Numbered from the stretch's first letter, positions 1 through 12,108 are shown. The stretch is 64,000 nt of DNA from Oscheius onirici (GCA_932521025.1 OW051471.1:13206001-13270000), one strand, 5' to 3'. Notes: generated by a model from the letters alone, not told the origin. Made by a program: numbers and translations.

Positions 1-550
1 ATTGTGATATATTTAGTCAAGAATAAAAGGCTATTTCAACTCTCGAATTCTTTCGTATTTGTCAGCAAAGCCTATCGATAAATCGGTGTCTAGGGAATTG
101 TTATTCCCCTCTCCTCGTTTCCACAGCTATCTAGTGGTAGGTAGTTGTGTGCACCTTCCGCATCCGGGCCGAAAACCCGCGATCACGAACTTTTTAGAGG
201 CCCAGAAATTCCCCGTAGAATTTATACGTTGTTCGTACTACTAATTTCATTACAGGCTAACGCTAATAACAGTTTCCTGTCGAGTATTTTAGGCGTTTCC
301 CAACTTTACACTTGCTTTCGTCGTTGTCTAAAAGTCAGTCCGTTCTACAGTCGATTAGTGTCGGACCTGTCCTTTACTCGCTGCTGCCCGTCAATGTCAA
401 AACACAGAACCCAGACAAACAGTCCGAAAGTTTGTGTAAAATGGAGTCATGAGTCAAATTAGAGTAGAACTAACTGTCTTTGTCTGGTTTAAGCCAATTA
501 GAAAACATAAAAAGCGAACTGGTTTTTTCTCAGAAGTCATTCTCTGAAAA

Positions 551-749
551 ATGCGATTTTGGTACATTCTTCTTCTCCTTCTCATAGTCGAAATCTATTC
601 CTACGAAGAGGTATTTTTTTTCAGAAAATTCCAAACTTTCGAGTGTTAAGCCGAATTCGCCCGTTTTCGATGAAGCAGGCTGTCGAATTCTGCATTCCAC
701 ACGGATAATGAAAGTCTGCGGCCCGTTTAAGAACTGGGGTAAAATTTGA
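551..749 (+). CDS. small secreted peptide, copy 1
   Basis: Unrecognised gene, 52 residues in two exons. It opens with a hydrophobic signal-like stretch (MRFWYILLLLLIVEIYS). The best intron is 611-650 (40 bases). It joins the signal exon in frame to a tail with FDEAGCRILHS, then KVCGPFKNWG and a stop at 747-749. The tail matches the next gene (GCRVLH and KVCGPFKDWG), including both cysteines, so the two are tandem paralogs. The acceptor (TTAAG) is weak, so the splice is inferred from that match. Probably a short secreted peptide with one disulfide; function unknown. Confidence 0.55.
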
Positions 750-919
750 TCGGCGAGAAATGAATCTGTTTACAACTTGACGGTTCCGGGTTATGTCCGT
801 GCTCGTTGGACTATTTTCTTTGGTTGGGTGTGTAAAGTTCGATCTCTCCACTATAAATTCGGCTGACCGTTGTACTCCAGCCAGTTCACCTTTTGCCTCC
901 CACTGATAAACAAACTCCA

Positions 920-1138
920 ATGCGTCTTCTGGTTCTGTTCTTCACCATTTTTGCTTTAACTTTCGCTGTTATCGAAACAGTAAGAATCTTTTGAGTGAAA
1001 CTGAAAAAAAATTTTTAGCCTAAACCTCCAGAGTACGATGAGAATGGATGCCGCGTTCTCCATGCTTACTGGGTACATCCGAGAATCATCAAAGTTTGTG
1101 GACCGTTCAAAGACTGGGGTCATGTTCGTAGGGCATGA
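920..1138 (+). CDS. small secreted peptide, copy 2
   Basis: Two-exon gene for a 59-residue peptide. Exon 1 (920-979) encodes exactly a 20-residue hydrophobic signal. A 39-base intron with a TTTTTAG acceptor follows, and exon 2 (1019-1138) encodes the mature part with PPEYDENGCRVLH and IIKVCGPFKDWG. A TATA-like box (ACTATAAATTC) lies near 854, about 65 bases before the ATG. It is the paralog of the gene at 551-749 and has better splice sites. Two cysteines suggest one disulfide. I recognise no family. Confidence 0.65.
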
Positions 1139-1639
1139 GTAGATGGACTAAATTATTGTACATACTGTGATATGATTTGAACATGTGTCCTTCCTAAAAT
1201 AAAGCTTTCATGATAATGATAATGCTTACACCGGCACCTCGAATCTGACCAATGAAATAGACCAACTGTATAAAAGGACGTTGTTACTAACATGGACCTG
1301 CCCATTTACTGAATCTGGACCTGTCTTTTTATTCTAGAGCACATGCTGTTTTAAACAGCTGAGACGGCTGGTAAGTGAACTATACTTATCTTTTGCTTGT
1401 ATTTCTAGGCCAAGCTGTTACTCATCTTGGTTATTTTTTGTCAGACCATAGTTTGATCCCTAAGCTTTTCATAGCCTTTGTGATGTTGAACCGAAAGCTA
1501 CAACTTTGCAGAGCCGGAAGAGCATGCCTCCATATTGACAATTATCATTGTACATTTGCTTCAATTTGCACATTGGGCAGACATTGCTTTTGTAGCCAGT
1601 TTGGAATGCATAGACTTCTCTATCAATATGCTTTTTCAC

Positions 1640-1915
1640 TTGTGTATTTGATCTCTTGTTTTTTAAAAGAAAGTATGAATTTTTGGTTCTTTTCTGTCTT
1701 GGCCGTCTTTTTTTCTTTTTTTTTAATGTGTAATGCTTGAAATTGAACACGGAGTTAAATACTTTATAATCAAGTATTAGATTCGTCCGAATCGCCTTAC
1801 TGATACTTCTTTATTAAACGGCTCGAAGAACATTCTTATTTCCCTGTTCCAGCCGATATATATCCTGCATTTCGAGCCGTCATTACGTGTAAATCTGAAC
1901 GTTTGTCATCGGGAC
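1640..1915. repeat. left arm of a long inverted duplication
   Basis: This stretch reappears as its reverse complement at about 4045-4330. The match includes the 3' end of a cysteine protease coding frame, its 3' flank, and distinctive runs such as GGTTCTTTTCTGTCTTG. A third, direct partial copy of 1570-1690 lies at about 4715-4830. The arms are not identical, so the event is not very recent. The arms enclose about 2.1 kb. Confidence 0.75.
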
Positions 1916-2700
1916 CACGGTAAATGATCTTAACCGTTTCTTTTTCGATCCAGTTCAAGTTTTTGTCCAAACCCTACAAGTCAATGAATTTTTACGGAAA
2001 CTAATCTTACCGTTTTCTCCCCATGTAGTGCCCCAGTTGTTCACGACAATCCAGTGCTCGATTCCGTTGAATACGCTCCATCCCACAACATTCATAAAAT
2101 GATTGGGATCTCCTTTTTTTTCATGTTTCTGCAAACATTTTTTGTTGCATTCAAATAAATTACATCAAAAATCTTCGGCTTTTCTGGTTTAGACTTGTAC
2201 GCTTTGAATTTCTCTCCGGCGAAACACTTTGCGATGATGGAGCTATTATCGTAAAGAGCTTGTTTCATTTTCGCAACAGCAGCAGGCTCATCCTTTTCTG
2301 ATACAATTCTGCACTCCGATCCTGCAATTTTCTTTTTAAATAGTTTTATTGTTTTCAAACCTAGTCTTAGAATTTTGGCACGTTGTCGATTGAAGTCCCA
2401 TCGTCACAGCTCGTCAGACACTTGTCCATTTTTACCACGATCTTGCCGTCTTTTGCTGGGCAATCTGTTTCAAGCTTTGGTTTGCGGCATAAGGGCTCTA
2501 AAAATAGCTCTAAAAAGCTCTAGCTAGCCTGCGAAGTTTCTGTTTTTGGCATGATCAAATTTTGACTTGCTACTTTTGGAGCTCCAAACAATTCTACAGT
2601 GCCAGTAGTAGTTTAGAAAACTCACGCTGTTGCCTGTCTTGATGCAGTGGGCATTGGCAAGATTTCCGGTGAAGCCTTGACTCCAGCAGTCGCCTTAATA
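1835..2700 (-). pseudogene. papain-family (C1A, cathepsin B-like) cysteine protease, decayed
   Basis: Minus-strand exons carry the hallmarks of a C1A peptidase. Near 2690 is GDCWSQGF (catalytic Cys region). Near 2400-2480 is a Cys-rich segment (LCRKPKLETDC, CLTSC). Near 2090 is HFMNVVGW (catalytic His region), then HWIVVNNWGTTWGENG (catalytic Asn). The C-terminus ends NAGYISAG near 1850. Joining the exons with normal GT-AG introns breaks the frame at two or more junctions, and no signal peptide or propeptide was found upstream. I read it as truncated or pseudogenic. Its 3' end is duplicated in inverted orientation near 4050-4140. Confidence 0.6.
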
Positions 2701-2719
2701 TTGTCATATAAAATTCTAA

Positions 2720-4040
2720 ATGCGTGTTATATAGGACAATTCAAAATATAACTGCTCAACATCCGCATTTAGTGGTATTCCGTTATTCAAAGAAATCAAT
2801 TACCGCATCGGGTAGAGGATTGAGGCACCTCAAAAAAGCGCTCGCTACAGCCTGGCTTATGGTCTGACAGAAGGTATCGTTCTGGCAGTTTAACTGCCTT
2901 TTCAGCCAAAGCTTGGGACAGGACCTGCAAAAAGCGCTTGTTAAACAATGTTTAATAGCTCACATCGGTTGGGATGATCAAGAAGACCAGGAACAAGGAA
3001 GAGAGCATTTCAACAAGACCAGTTTTCCCTACTGGAAATTAATTAACTCGCTAATTTACAAAATTGAGGAACGTGTGCTGTTGAGCTTTTTTACGAAAGC
3101 AAGCGAAAAATTTGGAAAATGAGATAGCGGAAACATTCATCGCATGACGTTCAACGCAACATGCAGCCAGCTGTCAAACCAAAAAAGTGATAAAGTGCTC
3201 GAATGTCATTCCAGTGGTGAACGATTACAGCCATAAAGAATTCTCCCAACCATGCTCACAAGTAGACGTGGCTGACGGGTCGGGCCTGAGATTTCAGGCT
3301 TTTTCAGGATTTTTTCATCAGTTTTGTTGAAAAAAATATTTTTTCAGAATTGTGCTGTTCTACAAAGTTGTAGCTGTTGCTCTGAACACCAACTTAGGCT
3401 CTGTGGGTCCCTGTCCGGGTCGGCGGAGGAAAAGGCTGAAACGGCTGGTCGCCCATCTTTCCACAAATCTGTTGTTGCAACCTTTTGAAAATTTAGCACT
3501 GCTGGAATCACAGGTATGTAGATGAATAACCCTTCTTATTGCTCTTTGTTTATTCTTTGATGCCACTCATTCGATTATCGAAAAACAGCTAACCAATTTT
3601 CTCAGGCCAGTCCGCTCAAATCAGCTGTTTCTTGTTGACCGCACGGCCGCCCACAATCGCTTTGCCTGCGTTCACGTTCACGTTCACGATTGCTGATGGA
3701 GTCGAAATAGATGAAGAGCACACCGATACCGGAAGTATTAAATACGTGTTACGGAGACTGAAATTTTGAGAAACTTCAGAGGCGAGGGTTTAGTAATTCA
3801 CGAAGCTGGCGTCTGCGGCTTCGATTCTGATTTCATCGGAAATCTGCTTGAGGTAACAGATACTGACGGAACTCCCATAAAGAGGTGCAGAAGTGGTTCT
3901 CCCGAGAGAAGCCCATATCTGCACTGACAGCAACTTCTATAACCGAGAAAACCAGACGTCTCATTGAAGATAACAGCGGGAAGCCCATCAATACTGGCGA
4001 CAACGATGAAGAAATATATGAGTAAGGATATCGAGTTATC
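2720..4040. other. no gene recognised
   Basis: Short open frames only, with no recognised domain and no convincing exon chain. At 3617-3660 is a motif (TCAGCTGTTTCTTGTTGACC, then CACGGCCGC) that recurs at 9415-9460. Confidence 0.4.
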
Positions 4041-4044
4041 CTGA

Positions 4045-4330
4045 AAAATTACGTTCAGATTTACACGTAATGACGGCTCGAAATGCAGGATATATATCGG
4101 CTGAAACAGGGAAATAAGAATGTTCTTCGAGCCGTTTAATAAAGAAGTATCAGTAAGGCGATTTGGACGAATCTAATACTTGATTTTAAATTATTTAATT
4201 CCGTACTTAATTTCAAGCATAACTCATCCAAAGAAGGCAAAAAAGACGGTCAAGACAGAAAAGAACCAAAAATTCACTTTCTTTGGTTTTTTGAAGGAAA
4301 AGAAGAGATCAAAAATACACATCTAAAAAA
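4045..4330. repeat. right arm of the inverted duplication, with a protease C-terminus fragment
   Basis: Reverse-complement copy of 1640-1915. On the plus strand about 4050-4138 encodes the same protease C-terminus (HVMTARNAGYISA, then a stop), but no other protease exons precede it. It is a gene-end fragment carried by the duplication. Confidence 0.7.
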
Positions 4331-4342
4331 CATATTGATAGA

Positions 4343-4460
4343 GAAGGCCCCCTGGTGAAGTTCGAGAGACAGACAACGAATTTAACCACTCGGCCTCAGA
4401 AAACTCCGACAATGCGAAAGCAGAGGCTGGATATTTTTTGAAGAAGTTTCCTTTTTGAGG
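4343..4460 (-). mobile_element. SINE-like element, degraded fragment
   Basis: Matches the tRNA-like core and part of the flank of the repeat family seen at 27870-28270, 34974-35371, 51470-51690 and 58060-58720. Recognisable pieces are AGACAACGAATTTAACCACTCGG and GCAGAGGCTGGA-like sequence. The tRNA-like part is on the minus strand. Degraded, with unclear ends. Confidence 0.5.
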
Positions 4461-5473
4461 AGATTAGCTAGACGACAGAATACACTACCTGTTTCAGTTT
4501 AAAAACAGTGACCCAAAACAATAGATCAACAAAAACCGATTCTTCATTCTGATTCCCCGTTGTTTCAGTACTGTTTCCCAATATTGGCGACAGATTGAAA
4601 GTCCCTTAAAAAAGAGGCTTCTTAGATAAACACGGGCTATGCTGACATTTTTCAGACACGACCGGAGCGATGACTGTTTGCTATTTAAAAAGACCTTGGT
4701 ATAGACCCTGATAGGGTATTTTAGCCTTCGTAGCCAGTATGGAATGCCTAAGCTCTATCAAACTGTCGTGTTTTTTCATTTTGGTGTTTTTGATTTCTTG
4801 TTTTCCTTCATAGAACTAAAGAAAGTATGACTTTTCAAATGGTAGACGTAAAACTAGTTTAGTTTTTTTCCGATCTCATTTCCGGGGATTATCAACCCAG
4901 TTTTTATAACCCCGCTCATGTGACCAGACTCCCTCTTTTGAACTTTGTACGAGCCCACAAGTCCGCCTATAACCACGAATGCGATTGATACAGCTGGTTG
5001 TTTGGCTCGAGCAAAATACGATAAAAAAGGCCGTGAAAGACATCAGCTACATAGGCTACGAAAGTTAAGAGGAGGGGGTGTCTGGAGAACTCTGGCGCAG
5101 AATTTCGAAATCCTACTAAAAATCCTATTCTGGAAGAGCCACCTTATACAGCTACATGTGGCAAAATATGTCTCTGAACGCCGCAAAAAATAGTGAACAT
5201 TTCCCAGAAAGACTTAACTTTCTAATCAACGTTTGGTTTTCTTCGCCCAGCTTCACTTCATGGACAAAAAGCGTTCCCTCTTTTGCTCTCTGCGTGACTC
5301 ACGCCCTCTCGATTACCCTGATAACTGGTCATGTGTGCCTTCTCGGGCAGCTATTTTTGCCCAACTCGCAATCATTGTCTATTCGTCGCCGTAGAAACGG
5401 TTTTCTAGACTCTTGTTCTCGACAAACCCGCCCATTTTCTTCTCATTAACAACCTCTTGCATTTCAGCGCAAG

Positions 5474-8400
5474 ATGCGCTACTACGACGACGGTCGATAC
5501 CGCGAGTACGACAACCAGTATAACAGACCCCTCAATCTGTGCTACTATGAAAATGAGAACAACATAAACAACTACTGGGCTAGAAACTACTACAACGGCC
5601 CAATGGACTTCTTTCCCACATTCGCTTCCATGTTCCAGAGCTACTTTATCGAGCCAATGGATTCCGACGATTTCCAGGCTCTTCACGAGGATTTGACCAA
5701 GCAGGACAACTGTTTGGGAAGCTTGATGGCTGTCGGAGCTGAGAAGGTTTGAATTAAAGACCAAATTTTGTTCAGGCTTCTGGGAGAGCTCAGTCAAATT
5801 TAAAGCGTGTGTCCGGCTTCGAAAAATCGCTGCTAGATCAATTGCGAAGGTTCCGTCACGATTACTGCGGGTCCCGACACGATTCCATCGCAAAAAAATT
5901 ATTTTCGCTTTTTCGACGTTTTACGCTCGTTTTTTCGTTTCCAAACCATGTTTAATCGATTCGGCATTTAATTTTACACCAGATACATTCCGATAACAAA
6001 AATCTAGCAAAACTGGAAGGAAAAGGCGAAAACTGCATTTCTGTTCTTTCCTATCCTTTTTGCACAATAATTTAGATGTCAGAATAAATTTTATGCCGAA
6101 TCGATTAAACATGGTTTGAAAACGATAAAACGAGTGCAAGGCGTCGAAAAATGCAAAATATGCACTTTGGGGGGGCAAGATCGTGACGGGACCAATGCCA
6201 ATTGGTCCTGCAGCGGTCCTGGCATTCTGGCATAGCCGAAGGCTTCCTTTAAACAGTACATTTTAGGGTACCCTCCCCGTCTCAGCATTCTACCTCCTTC
6301 TTGCCTCCGTCCTCAGTCTGGTCATCGTCCTTGTGGGTGCCTATAAGAAGATCCGTAAAGGAAGCGCCGTTCCCATTCCCGATGACAAGACACGCAGCAA
6401 AATGGTCCCTCTTTGGCTCGGACACATTCCTCTTTTTATCCTGACAATCTTCTTCACGGTTCTGTTCTCCACCAGTCTCTGGCCAGCCTGGGATCATCTG
6501 GCTAGCTACTATAACGAAAACGAGGCAGTTGACCGTAACTTTCTTCACAGACAGTAAAAAAAACTGACTTCAGAGGCTCTAAAACTTCAAAAGTTTCATA
6601 CTTTCATGGGAGATTGCGAATTCAACGTAAGTGCATTTATTAGAATACTAAAGAAATTTAGAACCGTTTTGCCGACGGCCAGAAAAATCTGAAGGACGCC
6701 ATCACTGGCGCTTTGAAGAATGGAAACATTACTTGTAATGCCGATGTGGGAACACGCAGATACAAGGTAAAGATTACGTTAGGACGAACCGGAATTGTAG
6801 TTAGGCAACTTGTAGCTAGAATTAGAATTAGAATAGTCATTTTGCCTGAGAGCAAAACATTGTATGGTACAATAAGAGGAAAAAGATTGAGAAGGGAAGC
6901 AGAGGGTTTATAGGTACGTTTTCTAATAGGAAAGAGAATAGGTAGTCTAAAACACTCAAGGCTGTGCCTAAAGCCGGGACGGCAAACAAAGCTATGAAAA
7001 GAGTAAGATTTAATGAAATATCCAATTGACCAGTCACAGACCAATATACTCATATCAAACCACTCAGGGCTGCTATGCCCCCTGCCACTATTAGGTGCAC
7101 TATGATCTAGACAGTATGCGTGAAATGGTCAGAATCCATTAACAGGGGCAGGGAAAGTGTAGTCATTTGCCTTTCTAGGCAGTGCTCCTTAACAAATAAC
7201 ACCATGCTGAATTTATGGGGAAGGTAAGAGATTTGCGTAGAAGGGAAAAGATCACTTGAGGTTCTTCTTGAATATCAGCAGTCGAGAAGTCGTAAAAGAC
7301 GCTCGGAGTGTAAAACGATGTACTCAGCTACAAAAGAAAATGTGAGAACACGCAGATACAAGGTAAAGATTTCGTTAGGACTGACCGAAATCTTAGTTAG
7401 GCAACTTTGTAGCTAACAAAAAATCAATTAAGGAACTGATCCAAAATGACAAGGACGCCATTGACGAGGTCCTGCAAAATGCTGAAGACCTTCTGGTACA
7501 GCTCAGTGAACTCAAGTCTGTTGCTCCTGATGAGACTGATCTGGAAGAGATCGACTACACTGTGAAGACCATCACCAAGATTGTGGACGAGCTAAAGAGA
7601 CTGCAAAGGACATTGAAGGAATCCGCGGATAGCTCCGATGTTTCGATGGAAGACTACAAAAAGCAAAAAGAGGTGTACGACGAGAAGATTACGAAGCTGA
7701 TCGAGCCACTCTTCGCCAAAATCGAGGATACTGCCTCGAGATTCAAAGTTGTCAAGGAATCTTTGAACACAGCCACTAAAAGTTTTGCCTCTTGGGTAAA
7801 AATCGTCGGCAGCCGCTTTTATTCCGTTAACAGAGAGCTGAAGAACGTCAGTCGGATTTCTGACACAAAATTATAAAAACTTTCAGAGCGAGCCTTTGGC
7901 AGTTATCATCTTCCTGCAAGTTATTGTCGGACTCGCCACAATCCTTACTCTTGCTTCCTTGGTTATCGGGTTCCTGTTCTTTGGCGGTGGTCTGGCTTAT
8001 CCTAAAGGTTTGACCCAACAAAAATACCCTCACCAAATCGTTTTAGGCTACTACTACTGTCCTGGAGTTCTCAAATTTGCTCGTCGCTTTTTGACTCTTG
8101 CTTTTGTCTTGTTGGGATTCTTCGCCATCGCTGTCTTCTTCATTTCTGGGTAAGTTTTCGATACTGATTGTCTGAAACCGGTAATAGAATGGCTCTTCGT
8201 TTCTCCGCCTCGTCCACTTCCATCTGTAACACTCTAACCGACTTTGATTACGAGAACAGAAGCAGACAAGGTCTCGCTTTCTATCAGCACATCAAGTACG
8301 ATGTTGTACTGAAGGATTTCAATGGAAAGAGCATTAAGTTGAACTTTGGGTATTTAGTATCACATTTTTCTGAAGATATATTTCTTCAGGGAGCTTTTGG

Positions 8401-9297
8401 AAGACAAGAGTCGAAGCGGTTTGGCCAGCATGAAGGGAAACTTGTACGAGGATCTCCTGCCCAGCATCTCTAAGATTTTTGATATGGAAGAGTTTGCAAA
8501 GAAGGCGGAAGAGATTATTCTTCCCAAGATGGACAGTGTGACGATCCCTGACCAGACCAAAGTTGTTCTTGCCATCAGACAATAAACAACCATCTTTAGA
8601 TCCTCCGTCCATTCAAGAGATCTCTTCTTGGACTGGAAGATGTCGACTTGACGAAGCTGAAATTCAAAAAGCAGATGGGAAATCTCATCAACAGAGAGAT
8701 CAGAACCTTTAAAAGACTGGTCTATGAGATGCATTTCAATTCTTTCAATTCGTTTGTCATTCCTGGATGCTCTACGAATGCCTCAAATGGAATGGTTAAA
8801 GAAAGGAACTGGCAAGGACGGTATCAAGCGGACAACTATTACGCATCTTCCGTGACTCAAAAGGACCGACTTCGTTCAGTGATGAGAGACAATTTTGAAG
8901 AGTACTACGTGAGAAACAATAGAAACAGTCTGTAAAGAAACTCATATTTTTCAGGAGAAAATGATGTCCAGTCTCTACAATTCTTTCCGCTTTACCACTG
9001 CTTACCAATCTGCAACTAGCGGATTTTGTATTCGGACCCGTCTTCCGGCTAGTGGAGTGTGGCTGGCTGCAAGTGAGAACTCTCACTGAAAAAAAAAACT
9101 TTCAACTTTCAGCTCTGCTCGGAACTATTATTCTCGTCAACATGATCGTCATCTACAAGGTTTCGAATCGTCTGTGCATCCACGACGAAGATGTTCTCAC
9201 ACTGGAAAATGAGAACTTTACGAGCATTTCGACGATCACAGCTCCGCTGATTGATGCCAAGATGACGGAAAAGGACGTTCAGGTCTACGATATTTGA
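5474..9297 (+). CDS. prominin-like five-pass membrane protein
   Basis: Multi-exon gene. Exon 1 (from 5474; an upstream coding exon is possible) gives a Tyr/Asn-rich segment and NGPMDFFPTFASMFQSYF. The exon from about 6263 gives TM1 (AFYLLLASVLSLVIVLVGAY), a short basic loop and TM2 (PLWLGHIPLFILTIFFTVLF). About 6600-7870 encodes a large extracellular, partly coiled-coil loop. TM3 and TM4 lie at about 7890-8150, split by AYPKG-YYYCPG. A second large loop follows, and TM5 (LLGTIILVNMIVIYKV, about 9110-9165) leads to a short cytoplasmic tail ending at 9297. A 2+2+1 membrane plan with two large loops is the prominin plan. TTYH proteins are an alternative. Prominins mark plasma-membrane protrusions. 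AATAAA is at about 9311. Confidence 0.7.
5850..6195. mobile_element. foldback (MITE-like) element in prominin-like intron 1
   Basis: The left arm contains CCAAACCATGTTTAATCGAT followed by TCGGCAT. The right arm contains ATGCCGAATCGATTAAACAT followed by GGTTTG, its reverse complement. Outer parts also pair (TTTTTCGACGTTTTACGCTCG with CGAGTGCAAGGCGTCGAAAAA). There is no coding content. It explains why this intron is about 510 bases where most are about 40. Confidence 0.7.
6747..7405 (+). repeat. duplicated exon-end/donor segment inside the prominin-like gene
   Basis: About 60 bases at 6747-6810 (GGAACACGCAGATACAAGGT through GTAGTTAGGCAACTTGTAGCTA) recur nearly unchanged at about 7342-7405. The unit contains the end of a coding exon, its GTAAAG donor and the start of the intron. 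The next coding exon (KELIQNDKDAID) starts right after the second copy, so the gene holds two copies of the same donor about 600 bases apart. Confidence 0.75.
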
Positions 9298-9649
9298 AGC
9301 GATTATTTGTGAAATAAAGTGAACAATTGTTGTTAATTGCTTTTAGTGGAACAAGTTTTACAGGGCTAAAGTTATAGATTCTTTCTTGTTCTCACTCTGA
9401 CCAGCTAGTCACACAATCAGCTGTTTGTTGTTGAACACACGGCCGCGCCTCATCGATTTTCCTGCACCGCTCGGCGTTTATTTCGGAACTTCTTTATTAT
9501 TGTCCATGGACTACATAAAGCGTGTCTGCAGCTGCTGGGAACATGAGCCACGGCGTTTCAAAACAGTGGAGAAGGCATGTTCAATTTTTGCGGAACTCAG
9601 GACGGGAGTTCAAAATTTGATGCTTTTTATTCCCTAATTTTCATCGTTT

Positions 9650-12108
9650 TTTCATTTTAAAGTGCTCAGAAAAGAGTATGAAAAGAGTTAGTACTGAGCA
9701 ATTAAATAAAGGCTTTGAAATTTCTCTACCAAAAGAAGGGCGAAGATACAGCGAACAAATTAGTTCCAAATATGTAACGAAATATCTCACGGAAAATGTA
9801 AGATCTCTATTGAAGTTCATCTTCGTTTCAGGGCAAAATGATGCGAGAAATTGAAACTGTTAAAATGAGCAAAGAACAAAATGATAATGGATACTCGAAA
9901 TATGTTTTGAAGAAATTGAGGAAAGAATTGGATAAACGAATAGTGGACACACTTCACATATGGCTGAATTGGAAAGAGAGATACGAGGTAGTCAATTTAA
10001 TTTAATTCAATTTATTTTTTTTTCACACTTATAGCGGGAAAATATAGATCTTGTGCCCCTTTACCAAGAATTTCTCAGCTGTGGACCGTGATATGTCGAA
10101 TTTTTGACAATCAGCTCTAAAAATTTGGATCAGCTAGCTGTTCTCTATCTAATTGAACTTTTTTTTTTTATTTTTTTTATCAAGGATTTTTATCAGTTTT
10201 CTGTTACAGTATCGAGGGTTGTACCCGTACACACAATGGAAGAAAAAAAATGACAAAAAATTTTGCTAAAGCCAGATAAATGGTGAAAAAATAGTTTTGG
10301 CGCGGAACCAAAATTTGAAGGTCATTTTGACGAGACCTATCACGGCATGTTACGGCAATGCAAGCGACGTGCACACTTTTTTCTGAACATTTTCAAATGA
10401 AATAACATGGCGCCCAGTTTCTTAACTACATTATACCCACGTTTTCTATTGATTTTGGGGTGTACTGTAGTTAAGAAAATGGCCGCCATTCCATGTCATT
10501 CAAATTGGTGTGTACACGAATAACACGCCGTGCTATATAGAGCCCTATGGTTTAGGTTAAAAATGTTCTAACTCAAGTGTTGACAATAAGCACAACCACG
10601 AAGAATGCGCTACAAAAGATGAAGACCTCATTGGATCAAGGCATTCGTCAAATCGCCGACTTCACACAGCTGGTTACAGGCATGCCAAGCAAACCGACTG
10701 ATTACGTAACTTTACCTCTGTTCATCATCGTCATGCTTTCCTTTTAGGACGCAATCCATAACCTCTCGTTTTCGTCTTTCTTTATCGTTGCAGCTGCTTC
10801 GATTCTATCTCTCGTCGCTTTTACCGTTGGATTTTTGACGCTTGGAGCTGGACTGGCCAACCCAAAAAACTACTATTACTGCCATGGATTACTCCAGTTT
10901 TTGCGAAAGTTTCTCACTTTCAGTTTTGTGCTCCTTGGTGTTCTGACGGTCGCCGTTTTTGCTATCTCTTGGTGTGCCGAGAATGGATCTTTTGGACTAA
11001 CTTCAATATTTTAGGGCCAGCTTGTTCATTTCTTCTTCCGCTAAAAGTATTTGTCTGTCCCTCGACAAGTATGCCGTGAACTTCGAAGGATTCTTCGACG
11101 ATAACAAACTCGAAATGAAGCTTTTCGATAGTAACGGCTCATCTTTTACCGTTAACCCTGGGTAAACTCGAATTTCATTTTTGACTCTAACATTAAGAAA
11201 TGTTTTGAAAAACAGTAACTATGCATTGCCAGACCCTTTCCGGACGGCTCAGTATAGCCCCGAAGCTCCTGAATCTAAGGATGTTTCAGCCATCACTAAA
11301 TCAGTAATTGCGAAAGTTCCGTCCATTCCAAATGTCAAAACTGCTGGCAATTCAAAGGTACGAATCGACGTTCTTCGATTCAAAAGTTTTTAGCTCTTCC
11401 GGCAATTTCAAAGGTCTGCCCTTCCGATTGAAGACTACATGGTTGGCAGTGAAACTTATAGTGAAATGAACCGAAACCTTCGAGTTTTCTCGAGGTGAGT
11501 TCCCGCCTCATTTGGTTGCCCTGAACTCTGAAACCACATGTTTTTTACAGACATTTTTTACTTCTTTACAGACTTCTTCAAACATTCAAGCCAGATTCTC
11601 TAACAACACCTTTCAACGTAACTGGATGCGCCTGGACAATTGATTACTTTGTTAGTCGTGAGTTGAGTAGTGAAGTGCCAGTCAACATGAACAAATACAA
11701 GGTGAGGTCACAATGTAGTTTGAACAAGCCTTAAGAATCTCGTGAGAAACAGCCTTTATAAAACACGAAGATTCTCCGATGCTTATGCCAAATCCACTGA
11801 TGGACTCTGCAAGAGAACCGCCATTCTTTACGCCGATGTTTGGCTCGTTTCAAGTAAGAAATTTGTTAGATTTATACTACGTTTCCAGTGCTCTTGGGAA
11901 CACTTTTTCTGATCAACATGGTCGTCATTTACAAGGTTTCCAACAGACTTTGTCTGAAAGAGGTTTTATCCCCCTCGGTCGACAATCCGGTTTGATTTGA
12001 CTGTTTTCCCAAGTGTAATGGAATGCTCAGAATTTCAACCCTGTAGCTACGGTCACTTCTCCGCTGATGGTGGAGAACAAGACCAGTGATCGAGTTATTC
12101 AGGCTTGA
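9650..12108 (+). CDS. second prominin-like membrane protein (tandem paralog, 5' part unclear)
   Basis: Downstream exons match the 5474-9297 gene. About 10570-10708 encodes the loop end (NALQKMKTSLDQGIRQIADF). About 10749-10975 encodes two membrane spans split by GLANPK-NYYYCHG (compare GLAYPK-YYYCPG). About 11890-11990 encodes LLGTLFLINMVVIYKVSNRLC, against LLGTIILVNMIVIYKVSNRLC in the neighbour. The tail ends TSPLMVENKTSDRVIQA and stops at 12108, with AATAAAA after it. Upstream exons at about 9715-9987 read as charged coding sequence (KYVLKKLRKELDKRIVD), but no TM1/TM2 exon was found. The gene may be 5' truncated or diverged. Confidence 0.6.
10335..10548. mobile_element. foldback (MITE-like) element
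   Basis: The arms pair around a short loop: AACATGGCGCCCAGTTTCTTAACTACATTATACCC on the left, and GGGTGTACTGTAGTTAAGAAAATGGCCGCCATTCCATGT on the right. The outer ends (CTATCACGGCATG and CACGCCGTGCTATATAG) also pair. It lies in an intron of the second prominin-like gene and has no coding content. Confidence 0.65.

Noticed and set aside
5405-5893. 162-codon minus ORF with a hydrophobic stretch (VVVVSSPVVVYVVLIF)
   Set aside because: It lies opposite the first prominin-like exon, whose Tyr/Asn codons read as Val on the other strand. Shadow frame.
6540-6562. A 22-base intron in the prominin-like gene
   Set aside because: A donor 17 bases upstream (GTAACT) gives a normal 39-base intron in the correct frame.
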